The notes under the pieces were generated by a model, which saw only the letters and a program-made list of their open reading frames with translations, ran no database searches and was not told the origin of the DNA. The translations under genes were made by a program, and so were the position numbers. This document shows positions 35,047 to 44,481 of a stretch of DNA of 64,000 nucleotides, piece after piece (the stretch's first letter is position 1; each line of letters opens with the position of its first letter). Source of the DNA: Thalassotalea insulae (GTDB lineage Bacteria; Pseudomonadota; Gammaproteobacteria; Enterobacterales; Alteromonadaceae); the NCBI RefSeq assembly GCF_030161395.1, contig NZ_BSST01000001.1, forward strand, positions 434,001-498,000. The letters run 5' to 3'.

Positions 35047-35610
35047 ATGATCATGATCAGACATTTCTATATATCAGACGACATCAATGAACTTAAGCAG
35101 GTTGAGCAAGAATTGGAATCAAATGGTTTTACTGAACCACAAATTCATGTACTCAGTGAACATGACGCAGAAGTAGAAAACCATCAACTCCATGAAGTAC
35201 AGTCGGTACTCAAACAAGATATAGTACACTCCACGGAAATAGGTAGTGTTATTGGTATCAGCTTAGCCATAATCACCTTATTAATTGCTTATGCAATGGG
35301 CTGGACCGAAACCGCCGCTGGTTGGATGCCATTTATTTTTCTCTCTATCGTTATCGTCGGTTTCTGCACTTGGGAAGGCGGCTTTATCGGTATTCAACAG
35401 CCGAATGTTAACTTCAAACGTTTTCAAGAGATTCTACGTAACGGAAAGCATGTATTCTTTGTTGATGTTACGCCAGAGCAGGAACGCACTATAAACAATA
35501 TCATGAAAAAGCACCCTCTATTGCAAAATGCCGGAGTTGGTGAGGCAACTCCACACTGGGTGGTAGATGGTCAAGATAAATTCAATCGTTTTATGAAATT
35601 TATGCCTTAA
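35047..35610 (+). CDS. Small membrane protein of unknown function
   Basis: A 187-residue protein: N-terminal soluble part (HFYISDDINELKQVEQELE), two hydrophobic segments at about 66-83 and 90-108, then a Gly-rich turn and a soluble C-terminal part (HVFFVDVTPEQERTINNIM). The organisation is like a ferredoxin-fold sensor half plus two membrane helices plus a second half. I recall similar proteins annotated as NAD/FAD-utilising in Pseudomonas, but I see no cofactor motif to back that up. The SD AGGAG fits the ATG at 35053 (9-base spacing) better than the one at 35047, so the start is uncertain by two codons. Confidence 0.65.
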   Translation: MIMIRHFYISDDINELKQVEQELESNGFTEPQIHVLSEHDAEVENHQLHEVQSVLKQDIVHSTEIGSVIGISLAIITLLIAYAMGWTETAAGWMPFIFLSIVIVGFCTWEGGFIGIQQPNVNFKRFQEILRNGKHVFFVDVTPEQERTINNIMKKHPLLQNAGVGEATPHWVVDGQDKFNRFMKFMP

Positions 35611-35667
35611 GCACGACCGATATACATTTCAGCAATTGCTATTTCTAAAGATAACAATGAAACCTAA

Positions 35668-35700
35668 CATAAGAAAGCCGCACAATGCGGCTTTCTTATG
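35668..35700. terminator. 15-bp bidirectional terminator hairpin
   Basis: CATAAGAAAGCCGCA (35668-35682) pairs perfectly with 35686-35700 around a 3-base loop. It sits between two convergent genes and should terminate both. Confidence 0.8.
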
Positions 35701-35728
35701 TTAATGGCATACAAACCATTCCTATTAA

Positions 35729-36283
35729 TCAAGGCTTTCCTGACTTTGATATTGACCATTGATACTCGATGGGCTCACCAACACTGCCATCTTCTTTTTG
35801 CGGTAGATAATGCACATCTACTTCTCTGAAATTCAAGACTATCTCTTCCATTAATGGCTGTGTTTCATCAGCTGAAGAAGTTGCGACACTTGTAACCATA
35901 ACTTTTTTCATCGTGATCACATAATACTCAACAGGCTCCTCTCCTGCTTTTCTCACCGTTAGCACAGCTTCATCAATATGCTCGCCATTTGCACATGCTT
36001 GCATTAACACCGGGGTAGTTGTGTCTACCAACTTAGCGAAATTAATTTCCATACTGCCGATGGTTTTACCAATTTTTGGCGAATCACCACGTCCTGATTT
36101 TAGTTCAACACTACGATGTGCTCCCCAACGCCATGCTAAAACGTCTATCTCTCCTTGATGACTAGTGTCTGTCGATTCCCCTTCTACTCCTTTAATTTTC
36201 ATAAAAGCAGCCGCATTAAGCACACCAATAAACAGAAAGTAAACCAGAAAACCAACCAGACAATGAGTTAATAGTTTTTTCAT
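35729..36283 (-). CDS. Hcp-like tube protein with N-terminal signal peptide
   Basis: A 184-residue protein. Residues 1-24 are a typical Sec signal (KKLLTHCLVGFLVYFLFIGVLNAAA). From about residue 26 the Hcp1 pattern begins: AFMKIKGVEGESTDTSHQGEIDV, WRWGA, and a later TPVLMQACANGEHIDEAVLTVRKAG. Hcp forms hexameric rings of type VI secretion tubes and is normally cytoplasmic without a signal. No other type VI gene is present in the window, so this may be a periplasmic or extracellular Hcp-fold protein. The start is ATG 36283, with GGAG upstream; an earlier start adds an implausible leader. Confidence 0.8.
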   Translation of the reverse strand: MKKLLTHCLVGFLVYFLFIGVLNAAAFMKIKGVEGESTDTSHQGEIDVLAWRWGAHRSVELKSGRGDSPKIGKTIGSMEINFAKLVDTTTPVLMQACANGEHIDEAVLTVRKAGEEPVEYYVITMKKVMVTSVATSSADETQPLMEEIVLNFREVDVHYLPQKEDGSVGEPIEYQWSISKSGKP

Positions 36284-36381
36284 AACTAACTCCAAATCAA
36301 GTAGCGGATTTGAATAAATCACGCTATAAATAACCTTTTAAGTTTAGTCTCAAATCACAACATCTGCTTAACAGCTAAAGA

Positions 36382-36412
36382 AAAAAGCCAAGCACATCGC
36401 TCTTGGCTTTTT
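36382..36412 (-). terminator. Terminator of the multidomain protease gene
   Basis: An 11-bp stem (36382-36392 with 36402-36412) encloses a 9-base loop, and on the minus strand it is followed by a run of T's. It comes 25 bases after the stop codon. Confidence 0.88.
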
Positions 36413-36436
36413 ATAATTTATTAAGTAACTAGTAAA

Positions 36437-39193
36437 CTAATACACCACTGTGACGGATACAGAACAGCTACTGCCCCCTTGCTCACAAACCTGATAACGG
36501 TAACTACCTGAACCTTTATTTCCCGTTTGATCTGTATAGCTACCGCTATTGGCTATCGTAACTAACCATTCGCCATCACGGTAAATATCCACCTGAGTAG
36601 CAGAAGTACCTGACCAGGTTAATATAGGAGTATGCTGACCTTTGGTTTTATTGGCACTAACTTGCAAACTGATACCGATTGCTGGATCAGTAATGGATAA
36701 GGAAACTGATGCCGTGCCGATATTACTGGCACTATCAGTTACCGACGCTGATATCAAATGTTCCCCTAAAGACAAAGTATTAACACCAATATTACTACCC
36801 AGACCAATGGTGCCATCAATACTGGACGACCATTCGAGATTAGCAGATAAATCGCCATCTTCATTATCTTGGGCTGTAGCCATAAAGCTAATACTTTCTC
36901 CAAGGTTATAAATGTCATTATCACTCGGTGAGGTTATCACTATTTGCGGCGGCATATCAGCAGGATCACCATTTGTTGTTACTGCGATGTAACTGATCTC
37001 GACACTATCTGTTTTTCCAGCTCCTGCCGTTCTGTCAGTATCGGTGATCCGAACTGTCACTGAACCTTGCGTATCACTTGGTAAATTCATGCTAAAACGA
37101 TTACTGCCACTGCCCTGATAAAGCAAACCTAAGGTTTGAAACGTAGCGCCATTAATAGCATATTCAAATAAAAAGTTATCATTTTCAGTATTAGCTGGCG
37201 CTTGGGCGATCACTTCCAGTACGACGGAATTCCCCGCCAGTATGTTAGTAATAGTCCAGCTATGTTCTAATTGACTCACTCGGTTTGATGGCTTACCACC
37301 TTGATGTTGCTCGCGTAACTCTTCTATCCCAGAAACCTGTTGGGTATCAAGGTAACTACCTGAAGCAATAGAACCTGAGGTATTCGTTTCACTATTCGCG
37401 ACAGCTGTTGTTGCAACCAGAGGCACATCCACCTGTAATGCATTTGATATATTCGAGCTGCTACTACCAATAGCATTATAGGCCTCGATCTGATAACGGT
37501 AACTACCAGAAATACTGATAGTATCAAGATAATTATCACTGTCACTGGCGATAGTGGCAGCTTCACTAAACGCTGCACCTGCTAGTGAACGCCAAACGCG
37601 ATAACCGCTTTCATTATTTTCAGCACTCGATGCGGGATCTGTCCAGGTTAATAACACCTCATTTTCACCACTTAAGTTCGCCACTAAATCACTCGGCACC
37701 GGCGGCTTTTCGGTGACAACCACTGACGCAGGCACATTACCATTAATAAAATACTGGCCGAGTGAGCCATAATCACTGTAACCGTCCGTTAATGGATCGC
37801 CATAACCTGTGCCTTCAATAGCAAGTATATAACGCCCGCCATTAACAGCGACATTAAGTTCAGCGTAAGTATCATTTAAGACATTACTCGAACCAAGTAG
37901 CTGGCTACCACTTTCATTATACAGACTCGCCATGATGTCTAAGTTCATACCACGCAGTGACTGTCCGTAAAAATTAGCAATCCAAGCAGGAGTAATAGTA
38001 AGGTTAATATCACCGCTGCCGACATCAAGCATAAATAAATCAATATCATTTCGATGCTCGATAACCCCTTTATTTGCAGGGTTAACGTTATCTGGATCGG
38101 TTATTGGATTAGTTGCCACCACCTGAGTCGAACCAGAGATCACTAAAGGAGTTGCCAAAGCGGTATTGGCATTTTCATGATCATCTGTGCGATAGGCCAA
38201 ACGATCTGCAATTAATTGCAAGTCATCTTGTGATTGTGACGCATTTTGATATTCCCCTTTACTCCACTGAGTGACGTTTTGGTAGTATCCCACCCCCATA
38301 ATCGGTGCCCAGGAAACATTGCCTGAACCGTGCCCTGCGTAATAGCCCTGAGTACGAGTGCCATCATGAGACAAATTTAAATTATGGCCAAGCTCATGTG
38401 AAGCCGCTTCAGCAATATTATGAGGGCCGGTACCAACACCATCAGTAAATACTAACGCTGGTTGATAATTAGTATAATAAGAGGTACCCCAAACACCGAC
38501 ATATGCAACACCACCACATGAGCAAGAGTAAATGTCATTACCATATTGATCTGCTTTCGGCGTCACTAAGATCACCCCGACCTGAGGACCAAAACTACCA
38601 GGGTCTTCCGTCGTGACATCAATATCAAACGGTGCAAAGTCTTCGGCAATACGCCGCCAGGTTTCGGCAATCGCATTTAGTTCACTTTGTGAGAAGCTCG
38701 CTTCATTACCATCAAAGTTATAGGGACGCATATAAAGCGGATCAACCCCGGCATTAGAGTTCCAAATAGTGCCAGTAACTATTCTGCCATCCATATCAAG
38801 AAAAACAACGTTTGCAGCCCCCGGTTTTGAATGTAGGCTAAAAGTTTGCACTTCAGTTAACTCTGATAATGCTGGCACAGCTGAACCTTCCGGGTCTAAT
38901 GGTTCAACTGATTGAGGATCTTGATAGAAAATTCCCCCACCGTCATCAGCCCTTAAATATGGGACGTCTAACTCGGTAAAGTCAAAGCTATGTAACCAGC
39001 TCATCGCTCTACTTTTCGATGTTGATGGCAGTTGTTGTAGTTGTTGTTTTAAAATACCCGGCGGTAATTCATCTAAAGTAAAAGGCTTCCCTTTACCATA
39101 AGCTTTAGTATTTTCAGCAACTGAGGGGGGTATAACAGCGAGTGAAGACAGTGACAGTATCAGTGTCCCTAATAACCTCTTGATATTTTGCAT
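36437..39193 (-). CDS. Secreted HExxH metalloprotease with FN3 and Ig-like domains
   Basis: A 918-residue exported protein: signal peptide (to about 26), a pro/N-terminal region, and a metzincin-like catalytic domain with zinc motif SHELGHNLNLSH (His266, Glu267, His270, His276). That spacing (HExxHxxxxxH) is the metzincin signature. It is followed by a pre-peptidase-like beta domain (about 345-470), an FN3 domain (about 495-590), a jelly-roll-like segment (about 600-730), an Ig/cadherin-like repeat (about 745-835) and a final FN3-like module. It is likely a surface or secreted protease that degrades protein or matrix polymers. A typical Met-turn is not obvious. Confidence 0.85.
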   Translation of the reverse strand: MQNIKRLLGTLILSLSSLAVIPPSVAENTKAYGKGKPFTLDELPPGILKQQLQQLPSTSKSRAMSWLHSFDFTELDVPYLRADDGGGIFYQDPQSVEPLDPEGSAVPALSELTEVQTFSLHSKPGAANVVFLDMDGRIVTGTIWNSNAGVDPLYMRPYNFDGNEASFSQSELNAIAETWRRIAEDFAPFDIDVTTEDPGSFGPQVGVILVTPKADQYGNDIYSCSCGGVAYVGVWGTSYYTNYQPALVFTDGVGTGPHNIAEAASHELGHNLNLSHDGTRTQGYYAGHGSGNVSWAPIMGVGYYQNVTQWSKGEYQNASQSQDDLQLIADRLAYRTDDHENANTALATPLVISGSTQVVATNPITDPDNVNPANKGVIEHRNDIDLFMLDVGSGDINLTITPAWIANFYGQSLRGMNLDIMASLYNESGSQLLGSSNVLNDTYAELNVAVNGGRYILAIEGTGYGDPLTDGYSDYGSLGQYFINGNVPASVVVTEKPPVPSDLVANLSGENEVLLTWTDPASSAENNESGYRVWRSLAGAAFSEAATIASDSDNYLDTISISGSYRYQIEAYNAIGSSSSNISNALQVDVPLVATTAVANSETNTSGSIASGSYLDTQQVSGIEELREQHQGGKPSNRVSQLEHSWTITNILAGNSVVLEVIAQAPANTENDNFLFEYAINGATFQTLGLLYQGSGSNRFSMNLPSDTQGSVTVRITDTDRTAGAGKTDSVEISYIAVTTNGDPADMPPQIVITSPSDNDIYNLGESISFMATAQDNEDGDLSANLEWSSSIDGTIGLGSNIGVNTLSLGEHLISASVTDSASNIGTASVSLSITDPAIGISLQVSANKTKGQHTPILTWSGTSATQVDIYRDGEWLVTIANSGSYTDQTGNKGSGSYRYQVCEQGGSSCSVSVTVVY

Positions 39194-39520
39194 GGTACAC
39201 CTATATCTTTAATGTGCCTGATAGCACTTTAGACACCAGCAAAATGATTTATATTTAGATAAATCATTAACATCCAAGTTGTCATACTTCGCACACGGCT
39301 CACCTTGAACCAGCCAGTGTAAAAAACAGCGAATATTTTCACTATAGGTGATATCCAGAGCTTGTCAATTAACGGCTGCCCATGCCTGATTCGTTAAAAG
39401 CCGTACTAAATTTCCCCCCACCAATAACCTATATGCTAAGTCATTCAGTTTGCATAATTTTACCATCATAAATGCTTCTACTGCGCGCAAATGATAGCTT
39501 AAAATAAATTAGCAATAAAA
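39194..39520. other. Intergenic region upstream of the protease gene
   Basis: No gene is seen in this gap. It holds an imperfect palindrome AATGATTTA (39243-39251) with TAAATCATT (39260-39268), which could be an operator for the protease gene. The remainder shows nothing I can interpret. A terminator follows at 39521-39539. Confidence 0.45.
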
Positions 39521-39539
39521 AACCTGCTAAACGCAGGTT
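39521..39539 (-). terminator. Terminator after the 39580-40173 gene
   Basis: AACCTGC (39521-39527) pairs with GCAGGTT (39533-39539). On the minus strand TTTTTTATT follows, so it ends the gene to its right. Confidence 0.85.
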
Positions 39540-39579
39540 CTAGTATTTTATATAATCAATGTCTTACTCTTTAATGAGT

Positions 39580-40173
39580 TTAATAACCTTCTAAATGATT
39601 CTCCATTGATTCATCCTCAGATGGCAGGAGCTGCATCAGCCAATCAAGATGTTCACTCACAAATTTCACATCATCCTCAGAAACATTCGCGGCCGCTTTT
39701 TTCATAAATTCCATGTTTTTTAATTGCTCGCTAATGCTCTTTTCCATTTCGCTGATCACATTTTGTGGCATTCCCTGCGCTTTCATCATCTTGATCTGCC
39801 CCTTCATTTGCTCCAGATAACTATCCAATGTCATACCTTCAGGTAATTGCTGCAATTGTGAATTAAAAATAGCTCCCATGATACGAAAACTAGTATCTAA
39901 GTATTGTTCAACATCATCAAAGCCAGCCGATGTTACGACTGATTCCACTTTCGAATAGACACCTGTAGATTTAAGCTTATTAATAATCTCTGCTGCATCC
40001 AGCATCATCATATCATCTAACTGTTTATCTAACGCTGGATTTGCTGCCATAATAGGAGTGATCAAATCTGTTGATTTGATATATTGTTCAATTAACTCTT
40101 TGGTAAGTGCCTGTTGTGCGTAAGCATTAATGCTTAAACCAATTAAACACAATACCATTACTAAATTTTTCAT
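39580..40173 (-). CDS. Exported helical protein of unknown function
   Basis: A 197-residue protein with a signal peptide (cleavage near residue 19, AYAQQ). The mature part is helical and rich in Met, Glu and Lys (MDDMMMLDAAEIINKL, MKGQIKMMKAQGMP), with a Met-rich central stretch. It has no cysteines in the mature part and no recognised domain. Its own terminator follows, so it is a single-gene unit. A small periplasmic chaperone-like or metal-binding role is possible, but there is no direct evidence. Confidence 0.6.
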   Translation of the reverse strand: MKNLVMVLCLIGLSINAYAQQALTKELIEQYIKSTDLITPIMAANPALDKQLDDMMMLDAAEIINKLKSTGVYSKVESVVTSAGFDDVEQYLDTSFRIMGAIFNSQLQQLPEGMTLDSYLEQMKGQIKMMKAQGMPQNVISEMEKSISEQLKNMEFMKKAAANVSEDDVKFVSEHLDWLMQLLPSEDESMENHLEGY

Positions 40174-40398
40174 GCTCTATCCTTAAGTTATTTTTGTAAT
40201 AAACTGACCCTGACGAATAATAGATAAAAACTAAACTAGCCCTTCTAAGTAATCAAGAAAAATAATTAGAGTTACGTTTAACCTCCCCTTTTTTATAGCT
40301 AATAGCAAAATCGTCGCAACTGGTAAAGCAAACAATTGACTTCGCTCAATTTCCCACGCAAACTGCACTATATAAAGCTATAGAGGTATCAATAAATA

Positions 40399-41109
40399 AT
40401 GAAAAAAAGCCTTCTATTACTCTGCTCTCTCGTAGCTTTTTTTGTCAACGCTCAAACAGAGGTAAACCTTGTTACTGAGCTTTACCCGCCATTTCAACAA
40501 ATGAACAAACGTGGGGAAGTAACAGGAGTTGCAACAAATTTAGTCAAAAAACTATTTAATCAAGCAGGACTAACACCCAATATAACAGTCTATCCTTGGG
40601 CCAGAGCACTAAGAGAATTTCGACGTTCACCGAACACATTATTATTTTCAATGCTGCAACTACCTTCTAGAGCTAAGCAATATAAATGGCTAGTCCCCTT
40701 ATGCACAATCACTATGTCGTTTTATCATCACGCGAATCGAAACGATATCACGATCAATAAGCTGATAGATGTCAAAAACTACCGTATAGGAGTAGAACGA
40801 GCACAAGGAAATAAAGAGTATTTGATTGCCCAAGGATTTGAAGACAATCTAATTGAAGTCAACAATAATGAACAGTTAAGAAAGATGATGCTATTTGATC
40901 GCATTGATTTAGTGCTCATTTCCGATGCGTACGCAACCACTATTGCAAAGACGGATGATATAAAATTATCAAAAGCGTTTACGGTAAATTCGCTGGAACA
41001 GCAACTATATTTAGTTGGCAACCAAGCGTTATCTAAAACAATTGAACAGAATATTTTGAATGCTTACCAGTTACTTAGCAAAAACAATCAATTTCAATGC
41101 CACTACTAA
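40399..41109 (+). CDS. Periplasmic solute-binding-like protein (SBP_bac_3), copy 1
   Basis: A 236-residue exported protein with signal peptide (to about 19) and the fold of family 3 extracellular solute-binding proteins: LVTELYPPFQQMNKRGEVTG at the start of the mature chain, then YPWARALREFRRSPNTLLFSM. The fold is two lobes with a ligand cleft. No ABC permease or ATPase genes are near, so transport is not shown. Two more copies with the same order of motifs (WARAL, PNxLxxS) lie at 43696 and 44634. Divergent from the LysR gene by 65 bases on the opposite strand end. Confidence 0.8.
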   Translation: MKKSLLLLCSLVAFFVNAQTEVNLVTELYPPFQQMNKRGEVTGVATNLVKKLFNQAGLTPNITVYPWARALREFRRSPNTLLFSMLQLPSRAKQYKWLVPLCTITMSFYHHANRNDITINKLIDVKNYRIGVERAQGNKEYLIAQGFEDNLIEVNNNEQLRKMMLFDRIDLVLISDAYATTIAKTDDIKLSKAFTVNSLEQQLYLVGNQALSKTIEQNILNAYQLLSKNNQFQCHY

Positions 41110-41173
41110 TGAGTACGAATAATATGTCTGCTGTTACCTGCTCAAATTTATCGTAGTCTATAAAACCAGCCGA

Positions 41174-42058
41174 CTAAAGAGCAGCAAAAGCAGCCCGTAA
41201 CCACTTTTCAAACCGTTTAACTTTAGGCCACAGAAAATGATGGGGAGGAGCGACTAAATATAAGGTTCTAGGATTATCATATGCATAATCCAGTACATTA
41301 ACTAACTGCCCCTGCTTAATATACTGCTTAACCAATACCTTACTCACAAAAGCAATTCCCTGACCAGCTAATGCTTGCTGAACTATTGGTAATGCATCCG
41401 TAGTACTTAACTTGATATGCAATTGGGCTTTATTTATGCCAAATGTTGAGCAGCAGGCGGTTATTGCTTCTTGAATATCACTACTGATATCTTCAAGCAA
41501 AGGTAAAGAAAAAATAGCGTTTAACTCCTGCTTAATCGTGCTAAGTAGTAACGGGCTGGCAACCAACACGATTGCATCATCAATCAATTTATGGCTTTCT
41601 AATCCGGGATACTGTCCCAGTCCTCGACGAATTGCAATATCAACACCATCCCCCTGAAACAAATCTAATTTATTGTTAGGCGAAAACTGAACATTAAGGT
41701 CGGGATTTTGTTGTTGAAAATCGCTGATCTTCGGCACTAATAATAGCGAAGTCACTGAATGTAACGCACTGATACGCAGTGAAAATGGGTTCGGCTCGCT
41801 AATCACTGCATTGACCCCTAGTGTCATTTGTTCAAAAGCTTTTTCAATATACGGAAACAACAGCTGGCCTTTAGCGTTTAGCCGAGTCTGATTATTTTCT
41901 CGGTCAAATAATGGCGTATCAAAAAAGCGCTCCAATAATCGTATCTGTTGACTAACCGCCGCCTGAGTGACATGGAGTTGCTCGGCAGCACACTTAAAGC
42001 TTTGCTGCTGCGCAGCCGCAAGAAAGACTTGTAATGATTTAAGAGGTGGTAAACGCAT
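41174..42058 (-). CDS. LysR-family regulator (GcvA-like)
   Basis: A 294-residue LysR transcription factor. The N-terminal winged helix-turn-helix runs through LKSLQVFLAAAQQQSFKCAAEQLHVTQAAVSQQIRLLE (positions about 6-43), followed by a co-inducer-binding domain (about 90-290) with LVPKISDFQQQNPDL. The N-terminal pattern resembles GcvA and AmpR rather than CysB. The two genes on its sides encode a solute-binding-like protein and a small exported protein, which may be its targets (inference). Divergent with the 42163 gene, with 104 bases of shared promoter space. Confidence 0.9.
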   Translation of the reverse strand: MRLPPLKSLQVFLAAAQQQSFKCAAEQLHVTQAAVSQQIRLLERFFDTPLFDRENNQTRLNAKGQLLFPYIEKAFEQMTLGVNAVISEPNPFSLRISALHSVTSLLLVPKISDFQQQNPDLNVQFSPNNKLDLFQGDGVDIAIRRGLGQYPGLESHKLIDDAIVLVASPLLLSTIKQELNAIFSLPLLEDISSDIQEAITACCSTFGINKAQLHIKLSTTDALPIVQQALAGQGIAFVSKVLVKQYIKQGQLVNVLDYAYDNPRTLYLVAPPHHFLWPKVKRFEKWLRAAFAAL

Positions 42059-42162
42059 AGACTTAAGAAAAACTTAATCGATATTAAATTTATATCGTTT
42101 GTTAACTTTGTTTACAAGCTTTAATTTACTTAAGTCACTTAACCACAGCAAACGAGAAAACG

Positions 42163-42477
42163 ATGAAGATCTTAAATACAGCCATCATACTAGCTTTAAC
42201 ATTACTTTATTCAAACCTTAGCCAAGCAACAGAAGAAAAGATATACTCTGCAATGGGCTATCCCTATCAACTGTTACTGACACGTACTGAGTCAGTTAAG
42301 ATTATCTATAGTGAAAACAATGATAACATCGCCTGTAAAGTTGAAGTTTCCTGGGCAGATAAGTATGTGTTAACCGAACCGACTCAGGTGAGCCATAAAA
42401 ATTTCAACGAGAAACCCTTAGCAAATTGTTTACCTAGGAAAACAGCAAAATCAATTTTGTCGCAAACATTTGAGTAG
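42163..42477 (+). CDS. Small exported protein of unknown function (104 aa)
   Basis: A 104-residue protein with a signal peptide (to about residue 22, SQATE) and a small mature part with two cysteines (ACKVE and NCLPRK), which probably form a disulfide. No family is recognised. It is divergent from the LysR gene, so it is a natural candidate target of that regulator. AACGAGAAAACG precedes the ATG, a weak ribosome binding site. Confidence 0.55.
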   Translation: MKILNTAIILALTLLYSNLSQATEEKIYSAMGYPYQLLLTRTESVKIIYSENNDNIACKVEVSWADKYVLTEPTQVSHKNFNEKPLANCLPRKTAKSILSQTFE

Positions 42478-43068
42478 TAACAACCTCAGAGCAACAAGGA
42501 TTGCCGCAGTAGCATTATTGGTTACTGTGGCTTTGCTTAATAAATTCTTCTGAGATAGTCCGAAAGCGATACTATTGACACCGTTTCGAATGCTTTGCTC
42601 AACAGAGTCTAGTCGGCTTTACAAGCTGAATTTTTTTAGCAAGAGCAATATAGGACACACCTTCTGGGCCATGTTTATATGCAGCCTTGTCTCCCCGAAT
42701 ATTCTTGCGTAGCAATATAATAACCGGCCCGTAATAGATGACTAATAAAAGTATCAATACGTGCAATTTTTAATAACTTAAACAGCTGAAGTTCACTATT
42801 AACGACAGAACAACCTCCTACAGGATTAACAGAAGCTCTACTACCACAAGTTTGTCAGCAGATAGGAGTTAAGCTAAAGGCTGTTCAATGACAAATTTCA
42901 AGATAATACAGTTTGCGGCTGTTATTTTAGTCACTGTCGCTTAGTTCCACATAAATATGTCCCTATAATTTTACAATTAAAACCATAGAAACAGTCGCTA
43001 TCACTAAGCAATTTGCTGAGTAATGCCTACACTAAGAGAGAATGATTGACTATGTATGGAGGTTGATA
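42478..43068. other. Gene-poor stretch, possible decayed sequence
   Basis: No intact gene is visible. On the minus strand, between about 42720 and 42600, an open frame (RKNIRGDKAAYKHG and onwards) runs for about 35 codons without a start and could be a remnant. A 17-codon plus-strand frame starting at ATG 42887 (FKIIQFAAVILVTVA) resembles only the start of a signal peptide. Neither is strong enough to be called a gene. Confidence 0.35.
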
Positions 43069-43548
43069 ATGACTATTTCAACTCGACTCGACGATTATCT
43101 ACACCAACAAAACATTCCGTTTAATGTGGTCCCCCATCCTCACAGCAATAGCTCCATTGGCACTGCCATCAATGCTCAGGTGCCACTCAATCAAATCGCT
43201 AAAGCTGTTATTTTATTGGATCACGAAGACAGAAAATTGATGGCGGTATTACCAGCCAGTAACAGAATATCGCTTTCCAAACTCAATGATGAATTGATGG
43301 CAAGCTACCATTTAGTGAAAGAAGAATATATCGCCGAGATGTTTGACGATTGTGATTTTGGTGCTATTCCGCCTGTGGGCCAAGCCTATAATATGAGTGT
43401 GGTTTACGATGATAAACTGGAAGAATTAGACCACGTATATATTGAAGCGGGTGATCATGAATCATTGATCAAGCTATCAAAGGCTGATTTTTTCCGTATG
43501 ATGGAATTAGCCCGACATGCCCGTTTCAGTCGCGAGGTTTACCACTAG
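43069..43548 (+). CDS. YbaK/aminoacyl-tRNA deacylase-domain protein
   Basis: A 159-residue protein of the YbaK/ProX editing-domain superfamily, which hydrolyses mischarged aminoacyl-tRNA in trans. It shows NVVPHPHSNSSIGTAINAQ, a QIAKAVILL strand with the conserved Lys, and GAIPPVGQAYNM, the loop with the catalytic backbone. The precise subgroup (YbaK, ProX or YeaK) is not clear. Start chosen at ATG 43069 with GGAGG upstream; an earlier in-frame start at 43042 adds nine residues without a ribosome binding site. Confidence 0.88.
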   Translation: MTISTRLDDYLHQQNIPFNVVPHPHSNSSIGTAINAQVPLNQIAKAVILLDHEDRKLMAVLPASNRISLSKLNDELMASYHLVKEEYIAEMFDDCDFGAIPPVGQAYNMSVVYDDKLEELDHVYIEAGDHESLIKLSKADFFRMMELARHARFSREVYH

Positions 43549-43596
43549 CGCAAAATAGCCACCGATAGTGCTATTGTTGGCCAAACTTAGCAAAGC

Positions 43597-43631
43597 GACC
43601 GATAAGACAAAGAGCTGGGTTCTTATCGGTC
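43597..43631. repeat. 11-bp inverted repeat between convergent genes
   Basis: GACCGATAAGA (43597-43607) is repeated inverted at 43621-43631 with a 13-base spacer. It lies about 50 bases after the YbaK-family gene ends and before the end of the convergent gene. It could be a terminator, though the T-tract is poor. Confidence 0.6.
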
Positions 43632-43695
43632 ACTTTAACCAAAAAACTTGCGCTCACCTACTACAGCTCAATACCGTTTAGCAAGTCAGGCGATA

Positions 43696-44481
43696 TCAAT
43701 TTAAGTTTCTTAAAATGTCGGAAGCGTCAGCCGCATTACATAAGGCGCATTTATCAAATAAATCATTAATATAGCTAATAAATGCCAAATCACTGTCTTT
43801 ATTGGCGGCAATGTAAATATCAAAAGATAATGCTTTAAAATAATAGACATACTTAAATTTAGATGAAGAGTAACCGATAATATCTAATGACGACTGTAAA
43901 GTCTCAGCTGAGATAGGATAAAAGTCTACACGACCAATATCTAATAATTTCAGCGCCTGCTCAGAGTTATTGACAAATATTATATGCTTGCCAGGCTCAA
44001 GTCCTAATCCTAAGAAATAATCCAAACTCGCTTCTGCACGTTTAAGTGCAATAACATAATTTGTTAACTGACTGGGATGGCTAATAACTTCATTACTTTC
44101 TTTTAAACTAAGTAATTTAACATTCACTCGACCTAATTTAGCGATCCAATGAAAACGACTTTCCCGCTCCGGGGTCCGTGAAATAGAATAAATCAACGCA
44201 TTCGGTTTTAGTTTGATGAAATTAAGCGCCCTTGCCCAGCGCATCGGTAAGATATGATAAGGCACATCAGCCTGTTCAAACGCAGATTTCACATGGTCTG
44301 TTGCTAAGCCAGTTAGCTTGCCTTGCTTATCCTTTACTTGAAACGGCGGCCAAATTTCAGAATAAATCTGAACCGGTAAATATTGTTCAAAAGATTCTTT
44401 ATTTACCGGCACTGCCCTTACCACAGTACTAAAGATAAAAAGGCTAATGAAGCAAATGCCATAGTTCATAGAAAGCCACAT
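43696..44481 (-). CDS. Periplasmic solute-binding-like protein (SBP_bac_3), copy 2
   Basis: A roughly 261-residue exported protein with a signal peptide and the same core as copy 1: SEIWPPFQVKDKQGKLTG, then RWARALNFIKLKPNALIYSI and the domain-closing RVDFYPISAETL. Three cysteines lie in the last 30 residues. No transporter genes accompany it. The frame could start at TTG 44490, ATG 44481 or the ATG at 44469; I use ATG 44481. It is divergent from copy 3, so the two may share a regulatory region of about 150 bases. Confidence 0.78.
   Translation of the reverse strand: MWLSMNYGICFISLFIFSTVVRAVPVNKESFEQYLPVQIYSEIWPPFQVKDKQGKLTGLATDHVKSAFEQADVPYHILPMRWARALNFIKLKPNALIYSISRTPERESRFHWIAKLGRVNVKLLSLKESNEVISHPSQLTNYVIALKRAEASLDYFLGLGLEPGKHIIFVNNSEQALKLLDIGRVDFYPISAETLQSSLDIIGYSSSKFKYVYYFKALSFDIYIAANKDSDLAFISYINDLFDKCALCNAADASDILRNLN

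Noticed and set aside
36642..36911. Plus-strand frame opposite the multidomain protease
   Set aside because: It lies wholly inside the protease gene and has no codon or start features of its own.
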